NCBI GenBank assembly: GCA_963779735.1
Contig: CAVZZJ010000007.1
Location: 558,001-622,000 of the forward strand
From: Bog-473 sp963779735
GTDB taxonomy: Bacteria; Actinomycetota; Acidimicrobiia; Acidimicrobiales; RAAP-2
Length of the DNA stretch: 64,000 bases
Direction of reading: 5' to 3'
The notes beneath the pieces were generated by a model. That model was not told the DNA's origin. It made no database searches and worked only from the letters and a program-made list of their open reading frames with translations. How positions within the stretch are numbered: position 1 is the first letter of the stretch; each line of letters starts with the position of its first letter. Positions 1 to 10,000 of this stretch are shown here, one piece after another. A program made the translations under genes and the position numbers.

Positions 1-1309
1 CGGTGGTCCCGGCGGTCGGCCGGGACGGGCCGGACACCTCGCCCACCTCGACGCCGAGCAGTGCCGCCAACTCCTCCCGCAGGCGGGTCACACCGGCCCG
101 CAGCGTCTTCATCCGCAACCGTCCGCAGGCCGCGCACACCAGCGGCCGCTCACTGTGGCAGCGGGGGCAGCACAGTCCCGTCGGCCCCTGTGCGACGGCC
201 GCGCCACACGCGGTGCACTGCGCCAGCTCGCCACAGTGCGCGCAGGCCAACAGGCGAGCCCTCCCCGTCCGATCGTAGAAGCACACGAGCGGCCCCCGGC
301 CCGGCGTCAGCTCATGGTCATGGAGCGCGGCCCGGGCCAAGTGCACGAACTCGTCGGAGAACATGCCGCTTCGCGGGTCCGCACCCCTCCGGTCGACGCA
401 CTCGATGGTGGACCACCCGGCCCGCTCCACGCCCGGGGGCAGGGCGGTGACGGATCGTCCGGCGGCGACCACGACGGGCGGGCAGGGCGAGGTGAGGATG
501 CACGGGCTCCCCTCCCTCAGCGCGCGCTCGGTCACCACATCGACGGCGCCGTAGGTGGGCGCACTCTCCTCGTGGTACGACTCGTCGTGCGAGTCCAGGA
601 CGACGGCAGCGGCCAGCTGGGGAACGGGGCTCCAGGCCGCCGAACGGGTGCCCACCACTATGGGCCAGCCCGCCCTGGCCCGGTCCCACTCCGTCGTGGC
701 CGGGTAGCCGCGCCGGACCAGGCGGGCGCAGAGACGCTCCGCCCAGCCGAGCGCGGGAACCAGGACGAGCACCGCACCCGAACGGGCGCGGACGTCGGGG
801 TTGGTCACGACAGACAGCACCACGTCGATGAGATCGAGCGTCGGCGGGAGGCGCAGCAACATCGACCCGCCCGCCCGCACGACGCCACCCACCATGGCGT
901 CGAGCCCGGGCGGCTCCACGCCGTCGTCGACCACCCCGCCGCCGACCCGGCGGGCGTCCAGAGGTGCCGGGGGCAGCTGGCGCACCGGGCCCTGGGGGGA
1001 CGCCGCCCCGAGGAAGAAGGAGACGGGGCCGGCCCATCGCCAGGCCGCCCATTCGGCCAGTTCGAGAACCCCGGGGGGAGGGCCCCATCCGGACCACAGC
1101 TTGAGGGGAAGCGGCTCCACGCCCGGGGGCGGCATGACGTCGTCGTCGACCACCCAGCCCCCGACCCGGCGGCCGTGCAGCACGACGCGCACGCGGGAGC
1201 CGACCGTCACGTCGTCCGACCAACTCTCCGGCACGGCGTAGTCGAACAACTTGGACACCGCCGGAACATCGGTGCGCACCCGCACGAAACGCCGAGCGGG
1301 CGTCGTCAC
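1..1309 (-). CDS. priA: PriA-like primosomal protein N' (3' end beyond window)
   Basis: Partial gene of at least 436 residues; the C-terminus lies beyond base 1. PriA normally restarts stalled replication forks as a zinc-binding DNA helicase. The N-terminal DNA-binding region is recognisable (VSKLFDYAVPE near residue 20). The C-terminal part keeps the zinc module as CxxC and CxxC pairs (CAHC, CTAC, CPRC, CAAC). The Walker A motif is missing: the place for GxGKT reads GGSMLLRLPPTLDL, and the DEEH box is replaced by VVLDSHDESYH. Loss of helicase motifs is typical of actinobacterial PriA, which probably acts as a structural replication factor. Start chosen as GTG at 1309, 25 nt after the metK stop; frame and family identity are clear, the exact start less so. 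Confidence 0.88.
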   Translation of the reverse strand, partial: MTTPARRFVRVRTDVPAVSKLFDYAVPESWSDDVTVGSRVRVVLHGRRVGGWVVDDDVMPPPGVEPLPLKLWSGWGPPPGVLELAEWAAWRWAGPVSFFLGAASPQGPVRQLPPAPLDARRVGGGVVDDGVEPPGLDAMVGGVVRAGGSMLLRLPPTLDLIDVVLSVVTNPDVRARSGAVLVLVPALGWAERLCARLVRRGYPATTEWDRARAGWPIVVGTRSAAWSPVPQLAAAVVLDSHDESYHEESAPTYGAVDVVTERALREGSPCILTSPCPPVVVAAGRSVTALPPGVERAGWSTIECVDRRGADPRSGMFSDEFVHLARAALHDHELTPGRGPLVCFYDRTGRARLLACAHCGELAQCTACGAAVAQGPTGLCCPRCHSERPLVCAACGRLRMKTLRAGVTRLREELAALLGVEVGEVSGPSRPTAGTT

Positions 1310-1334
1310 CCCGCTCAGGGGCGCGCGGCGAACA

Positions 1335-2525
1335 TCAAAGACCCAGCGCCGACCGCAGGTCTCCGACCCGGGGGGTGGCTTCCCATGTGAAGTCCTTCTC
1401 GGAACGGCCGAAGTGACCGTACGCCGCCGTCTTCTTGTAGACCGGTCGCCGCAGGTCGAGGTCGCGGGCGATGGCCGCGGGACGCAGGTCGAAGACCTCC
1501 CGCACCGCCTCCGAGATCTTCTCGGGGTCCACCGCCTCGGTGCCGAACGTCTCGACCAGGAGCGAGACGGGGTGCGCCACCCCAATGGCGTACGCCACCT
1601 GCACCTCACATCGCGTCGCCGCCCCAGCCGCGACCACGTGCTTGGCCACCCACCGGGCGGCGTACGCCGCGGAGCGGTCGACCTTGGATGGATCCTTGCC
1701 CGAGAAGGCACCGCCACCGTGCCGGGCCATGCCCCCGTAGGTGTCCACGATGATCTTGCGTCCGGTCAGACCGGTGTCGGCGTGGGGGCCTCCGATCTCG
1801 AAGATGCCGGTCGGATTGGCCAGGATCCGCACCCCCTCGGTGTCGAGGTCGGTGGGGAGGAGCGGATTGATGACGTGCTGGGTGAGGTCGGGGAGCAGCT
1901 GCTCGGTCAGGTCTATCCCCGGAGCGTGCTGGGTGGATATGAGCACGGTGTCGATACGCACAGGGCGCCCGCCCTCGTAGACCACCGACACCTGCGTCTT
2001 ACCGTCGGGACGAAGGTAGGGCACGGCGCCAATGCGTCGCACCTGTGCCAGCCGCTCCGAGAGGCGGTGGGCCAACCAGATGGGCAAGGGCATGAGGTCC
2101 GGCGTCTCGTCGCAGGCATAGCCGAACATCATTCCCTGGTCTCCGGCACCCTGGGCGTTGAGCGTGTCCTCTCCTCCGGCACCGGTGCGGAACTCGTAGG
2201 CGGCATCCACGCCCTGTGCGATGTCCGGGGACTGCGAGTCGAGGGAGACCAGGACCCCACACGTGTTCCCGTTGAACCCGTAGGAGTCGTCGTCGTAGCC
2301 GATCTCGCACACCGTCTCTCGCGCGATGGTGGCGATGTCGACGTACGTCGACGTCGTGACCTCGCCGGCCACCACGATGAGCCCGGTGGTCAGGAGCGTC
2401 TCGCAGGCGACCCGGCTCGCCGGATCGCCCTCGAGCATGGCGTCGAGGACGGCGTCGGAGATCTGGTCCGCCATCTTGTCGGGGTGGCCCTCGGTCACTG
2501 ATTCCGAGGTGAACGTCGTTTTCAC
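1335..2525 (-). CDS. metK: S-adenosylmethionine synthetase
   Basis: A 396-residue cytoplasmic enzyme making S-adenosylmethionine from methionine and ATP. Family signatures are all present: GHPDK near residue 14, the GAGDQGMMFGYA hexapeptide region near 125, and the P-loop-like GGGAFSGKDPSKVDRSAAY near 270. Length is normal for bacterial MetK. The start is GTG at 2525, overlapping the coaBC stop by 4 nt (GTGA), so translation is probably coupled. It lies in the long pyr-to-priA transcription unit, the usual actinobacterial neighbourhood (coaBC-metK-priA). No SAM riboswitch is seen in front of it, consistent with an internal operon position. Confidence 0.97.
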   Translation of the reverse strand: MKTTFTSESVTEGHPDKMADQISDAVLDAMLEGDPASRVACETLLTTGLIVVAGEVTTSTYVDIATIARETVCEIGYDDDSYGFNGNTCGVLVSLDSQSPDIAQGVDAAYEFRTGAGGEDTLNAQGAGDQGMMFGYACDETPDLMPLPIWLAHRLSERLAQVRRIGAVPYLRPDGKTQVSVVYEGGRPVRIDTVLISTQHAPGIDLTEQLLPDLTQHVINPLLPTDLDTEGVRILANPTGIFEIGGPHADTGLTGRKIIVDTYGGMARHGGGAFSGKDPSKVDRSAAYAARWVAKHVVAAGAATRCEVQVAYAIGVAHPVSLLVETFGTEAVDPEKISEAVREVFDLRPAAIARDLDLRRPVYKKTAAYGHFGRSEKDFTWEATPRVGDLRSALGL

Positions 2526-3784
2526 TGGGAGCTCCGCTTCTCACGCTTGTGGGCGATCGCCCTGTCGAGTACCGCATCGGCCACTGCATCCTTGGAAGTC
2601 AAGGCGATCTCAGTCGTGCTGCCGTCCGCACCGAGGATAGAGACTGCATTGGTGTCGTGGTCAAATCCCGCCCCGGGGGCGGTCACGTCGTTCACCACCA
2701 GCAGGTCTACCCCCTTGCGGCGCAGTTTGGCCCTGCCCCGTTCGACGGCGTCGTTGGTCTCGGCCGCAAAACCCACCATGACCTGTCCGGGACGACGACC
2801 GGAGACCAGCCCGGCCAGGATGTCCGGCGTGGGCTCGAGCACGAGTTCTGGCAGCCCATCATCCTTGGAGAGCTTGCGCTCCGCTACCGCCTTGGGCCGG
2901 AAGTCGGCGACCGCCGCCGCCATGACGACGATGTCCGCCTCACGGCCCGGGCCCTTCAGCGCGGCCTCCATCTCGGCGGCGCTCTCGACGTCGATCCTGG
3001 TCACCAACGAGCGCACGTTTCCCGAAAGGGCCAGGGCCGACGTGGTCACCAGCGTCACCAGCGCTCCCCGCCGGGCGGCCGCTTCGGCCAAAGCGTGTCC
3101 CTGCTTTCCCGATGACCGGTTGGTGAGGTAGCGGACGGGATCGAGGGCCTCGCGGGTGCCACCTGCGGTCACCACCACCCGGACCCCGGCGAGGTCGCCG
3201 TCCACCCCGGCGCCCGATCCCAGCGCTCCCAGCAGAGCCCGGGCGCGCTCGACGATGGCCGCCGGATCGGCCAGGCGTCCCTCGCCCGAATCCCCGCCGG
3301 CGAGGCGCCCCACGGCCGGGGGCACGATGCCCACGCCACGGCGCTCCAACGTGGCCAGGTTGTCCCGTACCGCCGGGTGTTCCCACATTTCGGTGTGCAT
3401 GGCCGGGCAGAGCAGCACCGGCGCGCGGGTGGCGAGAAGGGTCGCCGACAGCAGGTCGTCCGCGAGGCCGGCGGCGTAGCGGGCGATGAGGTGCGCCGTC
3501 GCGGGCGCCACGACGACGAGGTCGGCGGCTTGCCCGAGGCGGGTATGGGGGATCGGCGTGCTCTCGTCCCACAGCGACGTCTGGGCCGGTTCCGAGGCCA
3601 GCGCCGAGAAAGTGACCGCGCCGACGAAGCGGGTGGCGTCGCTCGTGAGGACGGGGATCACGTGCGCCCCGGCGTCAACCAGGCGGCGGCACAGGTCCAC
3701 GGCCTTGTAGGCGGCGATACCGCCGCAGACACCCAGGACGATCCGGGGAGCGAGCTCCGCCGGCACGTTCGGCTCGTCGACCAT
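2522..3784 (-). CDS. coaBC: Bifunctional phosphopantothenoylcysteine decarboxylase / phosphopantothenate-cysteine ligase
   Basis: About 420 residues. The N-terminal flavoprotein CoaC half (RIVLGVCGGIAAYKAVDL; PAMHTEMW) decarboxylates phosphopantothenoylcysteine; the C-terminal CoaB half (VVVTAGGTREALDPVRYLTN, then RSSGKQG) joins cysteine to phosphopantothenate. Together they perform two consecutive steps of coenzyme A synthesis. The open frame extends further upstream to 3916, but that extra N-terminus is arginine-rich and overlaps rpoZ, so I chose the internal ATG at 3784, just before the conserved flavin-binding segment. That leaves 28 nt after the rpoZ stop. The stop overlaps the metK start by 4 nt. 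Confidence 0.95.
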   Translation of the reverse strand: MVDEPNVPAELAPRIVLGVCGGIAAYKAVDLCRRLVDAGAHVIPVLTSDATRFVGAVTFSALASEPAQTSLWDESTPIPHTRLGQAADLVVVAPATAHLIARYAAGLADDLLSATLLATRAPVLLCPAMHTEMWEHPAVRDNLATLERRGVGIVPPAVGRLAGGDSGEGRLADPAAIVERARALLGALGSGAGVDGDLAGVRVVVTAGGTREALDPVRYLTNRSSGKQGHALAEAAARRGALVTLVTTSALALSGNVRSLVTRIDVESAAEMEAALKGPGREADIVVMAAAVADFRPKAVAERKLSKDDGLPELVLEPTPDILAGLVSGRRPGQVMVGFAAETNDAVERGRAKLRRKGVDLLVVNDVTAPGAGFDHDTNAVSILGADGSTTEIALTSKDAVADAVLDRAIAHKREKRSSQ

Positions 3785-3812
3785 CGGCGGGACCCGCCGC
3801 GTCCTGATCGGA

Positions 3813-4283
3813 CTAGCTCGCGGTCGGGTCCCCGTCCCCGACTTCGAGAGTATCCAGTTCAAACGCCTCAGAGCCCTCACCCGACGCTTCCGCACCCTCT
3901 CCCGATGTCTCCGCATCGGGCCCTGTGCGGACGAACAGCTCGCTCAGGAACGGCTCCTCCTCGACGTCGGCTGCGCTAGCCGCGGCCTCCGCAGCAGCCT
4001 CGGCCGCCGCAGCAGCCAGTGCGGCCTCTTCCTCCGGATCCGGACGGGTGTAGGTCGCCTTCCCGGCGGCGATCTCCTCGAACGCGATCGAAACCGGCTT
4101 CCCCGAGACCGACGCGACCTGAGGTGGCACCACCTTCCCCAGGCCCTCGCCCAGGCTGTTGTAGTAGGAGTTGACCTGCCGGGCCCGGGCCGACCCCAAC
4201 GCGACGAGGGTGAACTTGGAGTCCACCTTGTCCAACAGATCCTCGATGGGGGGATCCATGAGCGTGTTGCGGCCTTTGGCCAT
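3813..4283 (-). CDS. rpoZ: RNA polymerase omega subunit with extended acidic tail
   Basis: A 156-residue protein. Residues 1-75 match omega (MDPPIEDLLDKVDSKFTLVA, then SARARQVNSYY), which supports assembly of the beta' subunit into RNA polymerase. The family is usually 90-110 residues; here residues 80-156 form an Ala/Glu-rich, strongly acidic low-complexity tail. The ATG shares its A with the gmk stop (TAATG), the tightest coupling in this operon. Placement between gmk and coaBC is the conserved actinobacterial order, so the identification does not depend on sequence alone. The role of the tail is unknown. Confidence 0.93.
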   Translation of the reverse strand: MAKGRNTLMDPPIEDLLDKVDSKFTLVALGSARARQVNSYYNSLGEGLGKVVPPQVASVSGKPVSIAFEEIAAGKATYTRPDPEEEAALAAAAAEAAAEAAASAADVEEEPFLSELFVRTGPDAETSGEGAEASGEGSEAFELDTLEVGDGDPTAS

Positions 4284-4843
4284 TAGGTGTCCTCCGGGTT
4301 CGCGGCGCGTCCTGCAGCCGTTCGGGTCCGATCAACTATAGCGGCCAGCTCATCGAGAGCTTGACGCATGTCGTCGTTGACCACCGTGGCGGTGGCCACG
4401 AGACGACCCCGTTCCACCTCGTGGCGCCCCTTCTCCACCCGGCGACGGATGTGCTCTTCGTCGTCCCCGCGGGAAGCCAGCCGCGCGGCTTGGACCTCTA
4501 CCGAAGGTGGCAACAGGAGGATGATCGTAGCGTCCGGTCGTTTGGCCAGGACCTGCTCCGCACCCTGCACGTCGATCTCGAGAAGGACGTCGGCCCCTTC
4601 CGGTGGGCGGGGAACGGGGGTGCCCATCAGATTTCCCAGGAACTCGGCCCACTCGAAGAACTCACCCCTCGCAACCGCGTCCTCGAAGGTGGCCCGGTCG
4701 ACGAAGTCGTACGCGCCCCGCTCCTGCTCGCCGGGTCGAGGCGGGCGGGTGGTCCAGCTCCGGCTGAGCCAGAGGCTGGGGTCCGAGGCGACGAGCTGGG
4801 CGGCAAGCGTGCCCTTCCCGGCCCCGCCGGGGCCGATGAGCAC
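4283..4843 (-). CDS. gmk: Guanylate kinase
   Basis: A 186-residue enzyme phosphorylating GMP to GDP with ATP. The P-loop GPGGAGKGT is at residues 4-12; the GMP-binding region includes SRSWTTRPPRPGE and YDFVDRATFE, followed by LLEIDVQGAEQV. The start is GTG at 4843, 13 nt after the mihF stop; the frame stays open slightly upstream, so a few more N-terminal residues are possible (the family often begins with a short hydrophobic strand before the P-loop). It sits between mihF and rpoZ as in other actinobacteria. Confidence 0.95.
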   Translation of the reverse strand: MLIGPGGAGKGTLAAQLVASDPSLWLSRSWTTRPPRPGEQERGAYDFVDRATFEDAVARGEFFEWAEFLGNLMGTPVPRPPEGADVLLEIDVQGAEQVLAKRPDATIILLLPPSVEVQAARLASRGDDEEHIRRRVEKGRHEVERGRLVATATVVNDDMRQALDELAAIVDRTRTAAGRAANPEDT

Positions 4844-4856
4844 GAAGATCAGTGGC

Positions 4857-5186
4857 TCAGCGCGCAGTCTCTTTGAGCAGCGACTCGCGCTGCTTGGCGC
4901 CCAGGCCCTGCAGGCGTCGGCTGTCGCTGATGCCGACAGTCTCCATGAGCCGGCGCGCCTTCACCTTCCCGAGGCCCGGAAGGGACTCCAACACGGAGAC
5001 CACCTTCATCTTCCCGACCGTCTCGTCGGAGTCGGCCTGCGTCAAGAGCTCACCCAGCGTGAGACTGCCCATCTTGAGCTTCTCTTTCACCACGGCGCGC
5101 TCACGGCGAACCCTGGCGGCTTTTTCTAGTGCAGCAGACGCGCTGCTCGGAAGTGAGGGCGGGTGGTTGCGGCATGGCGAGACCAT
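4857..5186 (-). CDS. mihF: Actinobacterial-type integration host factor (mIHF)
   Basis: A 109-residue nucleoid-associated DNA-binding protein of the actinobacterial mIHF family, unrelated to enterobacterial IHF. Recognisable parts are the basic helix (LEKAARVRRERAVVKEKLK) and the C-terminal helix-two-turn-helix region LPGLGKVKARRLMETVGIS. The open frame begins ten codons earlier at 5216, but ATG 5186 is preceded by a GGAGG ribosome binding site about 4 nt upstream and gives the usual family length. It lies between pyrF and gmk, the conserved setting. Confidence 0.93.
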   Translation of the reverse strand: MVSPCRNHPPSLPSSASAALEKAARVRRERAVVKEKLKMGSLTLGELLTQADSDETVGKMKVVSVLESLPGLGKVKARRLMETVGISDSRRLQGLGAKQRESLLKETAR

Positions 5187-5225
5187 AGCGCCTCCGTTGC
5201 GGTCGTTCATCTCCAAAAGCCCTAC

Positions 5226-6071
5226 TCAGCCCAGGAGGGACCTCAATTCTTCGGCCAGGTCGCCAGCCGCTCGGCGGAGATCGGCCGTTTTCGGCCCGGC
5301 GGCCAGGAGCGAGCGCGACGTGCTGGCCAGCACGCTGCCGGGGGCGCATTCGCCGAAACGATCGGCCACGTCGCGGGGGGTGGCCCCCTCCGCGCCCAGG
5401 CCGGGGGCCAAAATGACCCCTCCTAGCTGCGATAACGGGAACGAAGAACGGGCCAGGGTCGCCCCGATGACGGCGCCCACCGTTCCCGCCGGGATCTCCG
5501 GGGAGCGGTTCCACGCGGCGATCTCCTCCAGGAGCGACTCCTCGACCGACTCGCCCGACCGGGTTACCGCCTCCTGAATGAGCCTTCCCTCGGGATTCGA
5601 GCTGCGTGTCACCACGATGACCCCGCGCCCGGTGCGGCCGGCCAAATTGACGAGGGGAGCCAGCGCAGCGAGGCCGAGGTAGGGGTGGACGGTCACCGCG
5701 TCGGCGGCCAGCGGGCTCCCCGGACCCAGCCAGGCGTCGCCGTACGCCGCCGCCGTCGTGTCGATGTCCCCGCGCTTGGCGTCCGCCACGACGAGCAGCC
5801 CCGCTCCGGCGGCGTCGGCCAGGAACCTCTCGAGCTCCCCCACACCGGCGGAACCGTGCCGTTCGAAGAACGCGACCTGTGGCTTGACGACCGGCGCGAC
5901 GCCGGCGAACGCCTCAATGCAGGTCGCACAGAACGCGCGCAGTCCCTTCACGTCGTCGGTCAGACCCCACGCGCCCAAGAGGTCCGCCGAGGGATCGACA
6001 CCCGCGCACAGGGGTCCCAGTCGCCCCACGGCCTCGACCACCCGGTCACCAAAGCTCACCGTCTGCGGCAC
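5226..6071 (-). CDS. pyrF: Orotidine 5'-phosphate decarboxylase
   Basis: About 281 residues; converts OMP to UMP, the last step of de novo UMP synthesis. It belongs to the longer subfamily typical of actinobacteria: substrate region LCAGVDPSADLL, catalytic DAKRGDIDTTA near residue 105, and the phosphate-binding ILAPGLGAEGA near 235. The open frame runs on to 6293, but that extension is a low-complexity shadow of pyrD. GTG 6071 is chosen because it is preceded by AAGGAGAACAG, a good ribosome binding site, and begins at the conserved N-terminus. It follows pyrD by 43 nt. Confidence 0.93.
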   Translation of the reverse strand: MPQTVSFGDRVVEAVGRLGPLCAGVDPSADLLGAWGLTDDVKGLRAFCATCIEAFAGVAPVVKPQVAFFERHGSAGVGELERFLADAAGAGLLVVADAKRGDIDTTAAAYGDAWLGPGSPLAADAVTVHPYLGLAALAPLVNLAGRTGRGVIVVTRSSNPEGRLIQEAVTRSGESVEESLLEEIAAWNRSPEIPAGTVGAVIGATLARSSFPLSQLGGVILAPGLGAEGATPRDVADRFGECAPGSVLASTSRSLLAAGPKTADLRRAAGDLAEELRSLLG

Positions 6072-6114
6072 CTGTTCTCCTTCCGAGGCGATCGGCCGTC
6101 TTGGGTTCGGCTCC

Positions 6115-7092
6115 TCATTGGCCGATCGCTCTCGGCTCTTCGCGATCGGCGCGGCCGGCGCGGCCGGCGCGGGCCTGTTCCCGGAGCGAGCCGACCGTCG
6201 TACCCCTCGCCGCACACCACCGCCCGAGCTGGCGCAGCACCTTCCACGGCGCGCGCGGGTCGCGGAAGGTCGCGGTTCCGACCTGTACCGCATCCGCTCC
6301 CGCCCTGAGGAACTCCACTGCGTCGACTCCCGACGTGACCCCCCCGACCCCGACGATCGCCGCGCCCGGGAACGCCGACCGGCACTCCCACACGGCGCGC
6401 AACGCCACCGGATGCAGCGCCGGCCCGGAGAGGCCGCCTCCGCCGGCGCCGAGCACGGGTCGGCCCGTGTCGACGTCCAGGGCCAACCCCAGCAGGGTGT
6501 TGGTCAGCGTGAGGCCCTCCGCACCGCCCGCGAGGGCGGCTCCGGCGATGGCCGTCACGTCGGGCACGTTGGGGCTCAACTTGGCCCACCTGGGCAAGCC
6601 GCATTCGGAGGCCGCCACGGCCTCGTTCGTCGCCTTCTCCGAGTGGGCGAACATCCTGGAGCGGTCCTCGACGTTGGGGCAGCTCACGTTGACCTCCACG
6701 GCCACCAGGGCAGACTCGCGCCGAGCCACCTGGTTCAGGAGGGCCGCGGCGCGGCCGTAGTCGGCGACGGACTGGCCCCAGATGCTGACCACGACCCGGG
6801 CCCCGGTCGCCGTCAGAGCGGGAAGCTCCCGCTCCAGCCAGGCGGCCAGTCCCGGCCCCTGGAGCCCCACGCTGTTGAGCAGGCCCGTCCCGACCTCATG
6901 CATCCTCGGCGCCGGGTTCCCGGCCCAAGGTTGGACACACAGGGACTTCACGACGACCGCACCGAGCACCGCCAGGTCCCCGTAGTCGGCCAGCTCGGTC
7001 CCATGGCCCGATGTGCCCGACGCGGTCATGATCGGGTTGGGCAGGGCAACCGACCCCACCTGCGTGGCGATGTCGGCCGGGGCCCTGCTCAC
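6115..7092 (-). CDS. pyrD: Dihydroorotate dehydrogenase
   Basis: About 325 residues; oxidises dihydroorotate to orotate using FMN. Features include NPIMTASGTSGHG near residue 20, the substrate/active-site segment EVNVSCPNVE near 130, and the C-terminal FMN phosphate site (VGVGGVTSGVDAVEFL). These resemble class 1 (soluble) enzymes of the PyrD-B type more than the membrane-bound class 2, but no pyrK partner is present in this window, so the electron acceptor is uncertain. Start GTG 7092 overlaps the carB stop by 4 nt (GTGA). An open frame continues to 7899, but that part is antisense-frame noise inside carB. Confidence 0.92.
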   Translation of the reverse strand: MSRAPADIATQVGSVALPNPIMTASGTSGHGTELADYGDLAVLGAVVVKSLCVQPWAGNPAPRMHEVGTGLLNSVGLQGPGLAAWLERELPALTATGARVVVSIWGQSVADYGRAAALLNQVARRESALVAVEVNVSCPNVEDRSRMFAHSEKATNEAVAASECGLPRWAKLSPNVPDVTAIAGAALAGGAEGLTLTNTLLGLALDVDTGRPVLGAGGGGLSGPALHPVALRAVWECRSAFPGAAIVGVGGVTSGVDAVEFLRAGADAVQVGTATFRDPRAPWKVLRQLGRWCAARGTTVGSLREQARAGRAGRADREEPRAIGQ

Positions 7093-10000
7093 CGGTGGGA
7101 ATGGTCCGGCCGCCGGTGCAGATCCTGCAGGGGCCGCACCACCAGCGGGTGGGCGCGGGCGTCGGCGATCCCGGCGGCGGCGGCCCGGGCGGCGGCGAGC
7201 GTCGTGAGGCAGGGCACGTGGTACGTCACCGAAGCCTTGCGGATGTGCTGCCCGTCCGCGCGCGGCCCCAAACCACGGGGGGTGTTGACGACCAGCTGCA
7301 CCTTGCCCTGAGCGATCAACTCCACTGCGTCGGACGCGACGCCCTCCTCCCCCACCTTGGACACCAACGTATCGACGACCAGGCCGTGGGAGCGGAGGAA
7401 GCCGGCCGTCCCCAGCGTGGCGGCGAGCGAGAACCCCAGGGCCGCGAAGGCGCGGGCCACCTCCAGCCCGGCCGGCTTGTCGCGATCGGCGAGGGACATG
7501 AAGACCGTGCCCGAGTCGGGCAGCCGGGTGCCGGCGGCCATCTGGCTCTTGGCGAAGGCCAAGCCGAATGTCAGGTCGACCCCCATGACCTCGCCCGTCG
7601 AGCGCATCTCGGGGCCGAGCAGCGTGTCGACGCCCGGGAAGCGGTCGAAGGGCAGCACGGCCTCCTTCACGCTGACGTGATCGAGCGTCGGGACCTGGCC
7701 GACGGCGTCGGGAGGGAGCAGGCCCTCCGCCCGTAGCTCGGCCAGTGTCTGCCCGACCATCACCCTCGCCGCCGCCATGGCCAGCGGCACGCCCGTGGCC
7801 TTGGCCACGAACGGCACGGTCCGGCTGGCCCGGGGATTGGCTTCCAGCACGTAGACCTGACCGTCCTTCACCGCGTACTGGACGTTGATGAGGCCGCACA
7901 CGGCGAGGGCATCGGCCAGCGATCGGGTGTGGCCGTCGAGAGCGGCGAGGACCTCGATGTGGAGCGACTGCGGGGGCAACGCGCAGGCGGAGTCCCCCGA
8001 ATGCACGCCCGCCTCTTCGACGTGCTCCATCACCCCGGCGATCAGGATCTCACCCGACGCGTCACGCACGGCGTCGACGTCGACCTCTACCGCGTCCTCC
8101 AAGAACCGATCGACCAGCACGGGTCGCTCGGCGGTGACACCCCCCTCGCGTGCCAGTGCGCCCGATGTGAGGGTGTGCATGACGCGTCGGAGGGCGTCGT
8201 CGTCGTAGACGATCTCCATGGCGCGCCCACCCAGCACGTAGCTCGGGCGCAGCAGCACCGGGTAGCCGACCTCGTTGGCGACGGCGAGCGCCTCCGACGT
8301 GCTCGTGGCCGTCCCTCCCGGCGGCTGGGGAATCTGCAGCGACTCGCACAGGGCGTTCCACCGCTCCCGGTCCTCGGCCAGGTCGATGGAGGCCGGACTG
8401 GTGCCCAGGACGAGCGCGGGGGGCAGCGACCCCGCCAGCTTCAGCGGCGTCTGACCCCCCAGCGAGACGATGACGCCCACCACCCTTCCGCCGGCCCGCT
8501 GCTCGGCGTCGAGCACATTCGACACGTCCTCGCTCGTCAGCGGTTCGAAGTAGAGACGGTCCGAGGTGTCGTAGTCGGTTGACACCGTCTCGGGATTGCA
8601 GTTGATCATGACGGTCTCATAACCGGCGTCGCGTAGCGCCAGCGATGCATGGACGCAGCAGTAGTCGAACTCGATTCCCTGACCGATGCGGTTGGGACCG
8701 GACCCGAGGATCACGACCCGCTCCCGGACGGAAGGTCGGACCTCGTCCTCTTCCTCGTAGGTGGAGTAGTGGTAGGGGGTGTAGGCCTCGAACTCGGCAG
8801 CGCAGGTGTCGACCGTCTTGAAGGTGGCCCTCACACCCAGGGCCAGTCGCTCTCGCCGAATGACGTCGGGGGCGGAGTCCCTGAGGTAGGCCAGCTGGTC
8901 GTCGGAGAACCCCAACCGCTTGGCCCGCAGGTAGTCGGCCCGATCCAGCCGGGTGGCACCCACGATACGCCCGCGCTCCTCGCTGATCCGCGCGATCTGC
9001 TGGACGAACCACGGATCGATTCCGGTGCAGGCCACGACGTCTGCCGGCGGCACCCCGCGTCGCAGCGCCGCTTCGAGCTCGAAGATGCGATCGGGTGTGG
9101 CCACCGCCACCCGATGGAGGAGTTGGGGGTCGTCGAGCTCGTCGAGGGCGGCCTCGGCCGGGTCGGCGTTGAGGCCGGCGCGCCCCTGCTCGAGCGAGCG
9201 CAGCGCCTTCTGCAGCGACTCGCAGAACGTGCGCCCGATGGCCATCACCTCCCCCACCGACTGCATGCGGGTGCCCAGGCGGCCATCGGTCCCGGGCAAC
9301 TTCTCGAAGGCCCACCGCGGGACCTTGGTCACCACGTAGTCGATGGTCGGTTCGAACGAGGCGGGCGTGGCCCGGGTGATGTCGTTGGGGATCTCGTCGA
9401 GGCGGTAGCCGACGGCCAGGCGGGCGGCGATCTTGGCGATGGGGAACCCGGTGGCCTTCGAGGCCAGGGCGGACGAGCGTGAGACCCGCGGGTTCATCTC
9501 AATGATCACCCGGCGACCCGTCTGCGGATCGACCGCGAACTGCACATTGGACCCGCCGGTCTCGACGCCCACCCGCCGCAGGCAGGCGAAGGCGTCGTCG
9601 CGCATCGCCTGATACTCCACATCGGTCAGCGTCTGGGCCGGGGCCACCGTTATGGAGTCGCCGGTGTGCACCCCCATGGGATCCACGTTCTCGATGGAGC
9701 ACACCACCACGCAGTTGTCCGCTGCGTCGCGCATGACCTCGAGCTCGAACTCCTTCCAGCCGGCGATGGAGCGCTCGACCAGGATCTGGCCGACGGGGCT
9801 CGCAGCCAGGCCCTCCACCGCCAGCTGCGTGAAGCGGGCCGCGTCCAGCGCGATCCCGGTGCCGGAACCCCCGAGGATGAAACTCGGACGGACCATGATC
9901 GGGAAGCCGATGTCCCGGGCGATCTCCTCCGCCTCGCCAAGGGTGTGGGCAAAGCCCGAGGGTGGCACCTCCAACCCGATGTCCTCCATCGCGGCCTTGA

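Noticed and set aside
155..1390. Plus-strand frame of 411 codons at the left edge, and a minus-strand frame 318-1223
   Set aside because: Both are shadows of the partial priA gene, which has recognisable zinc and N-terminal motifs in another frame and is open at the window edge.
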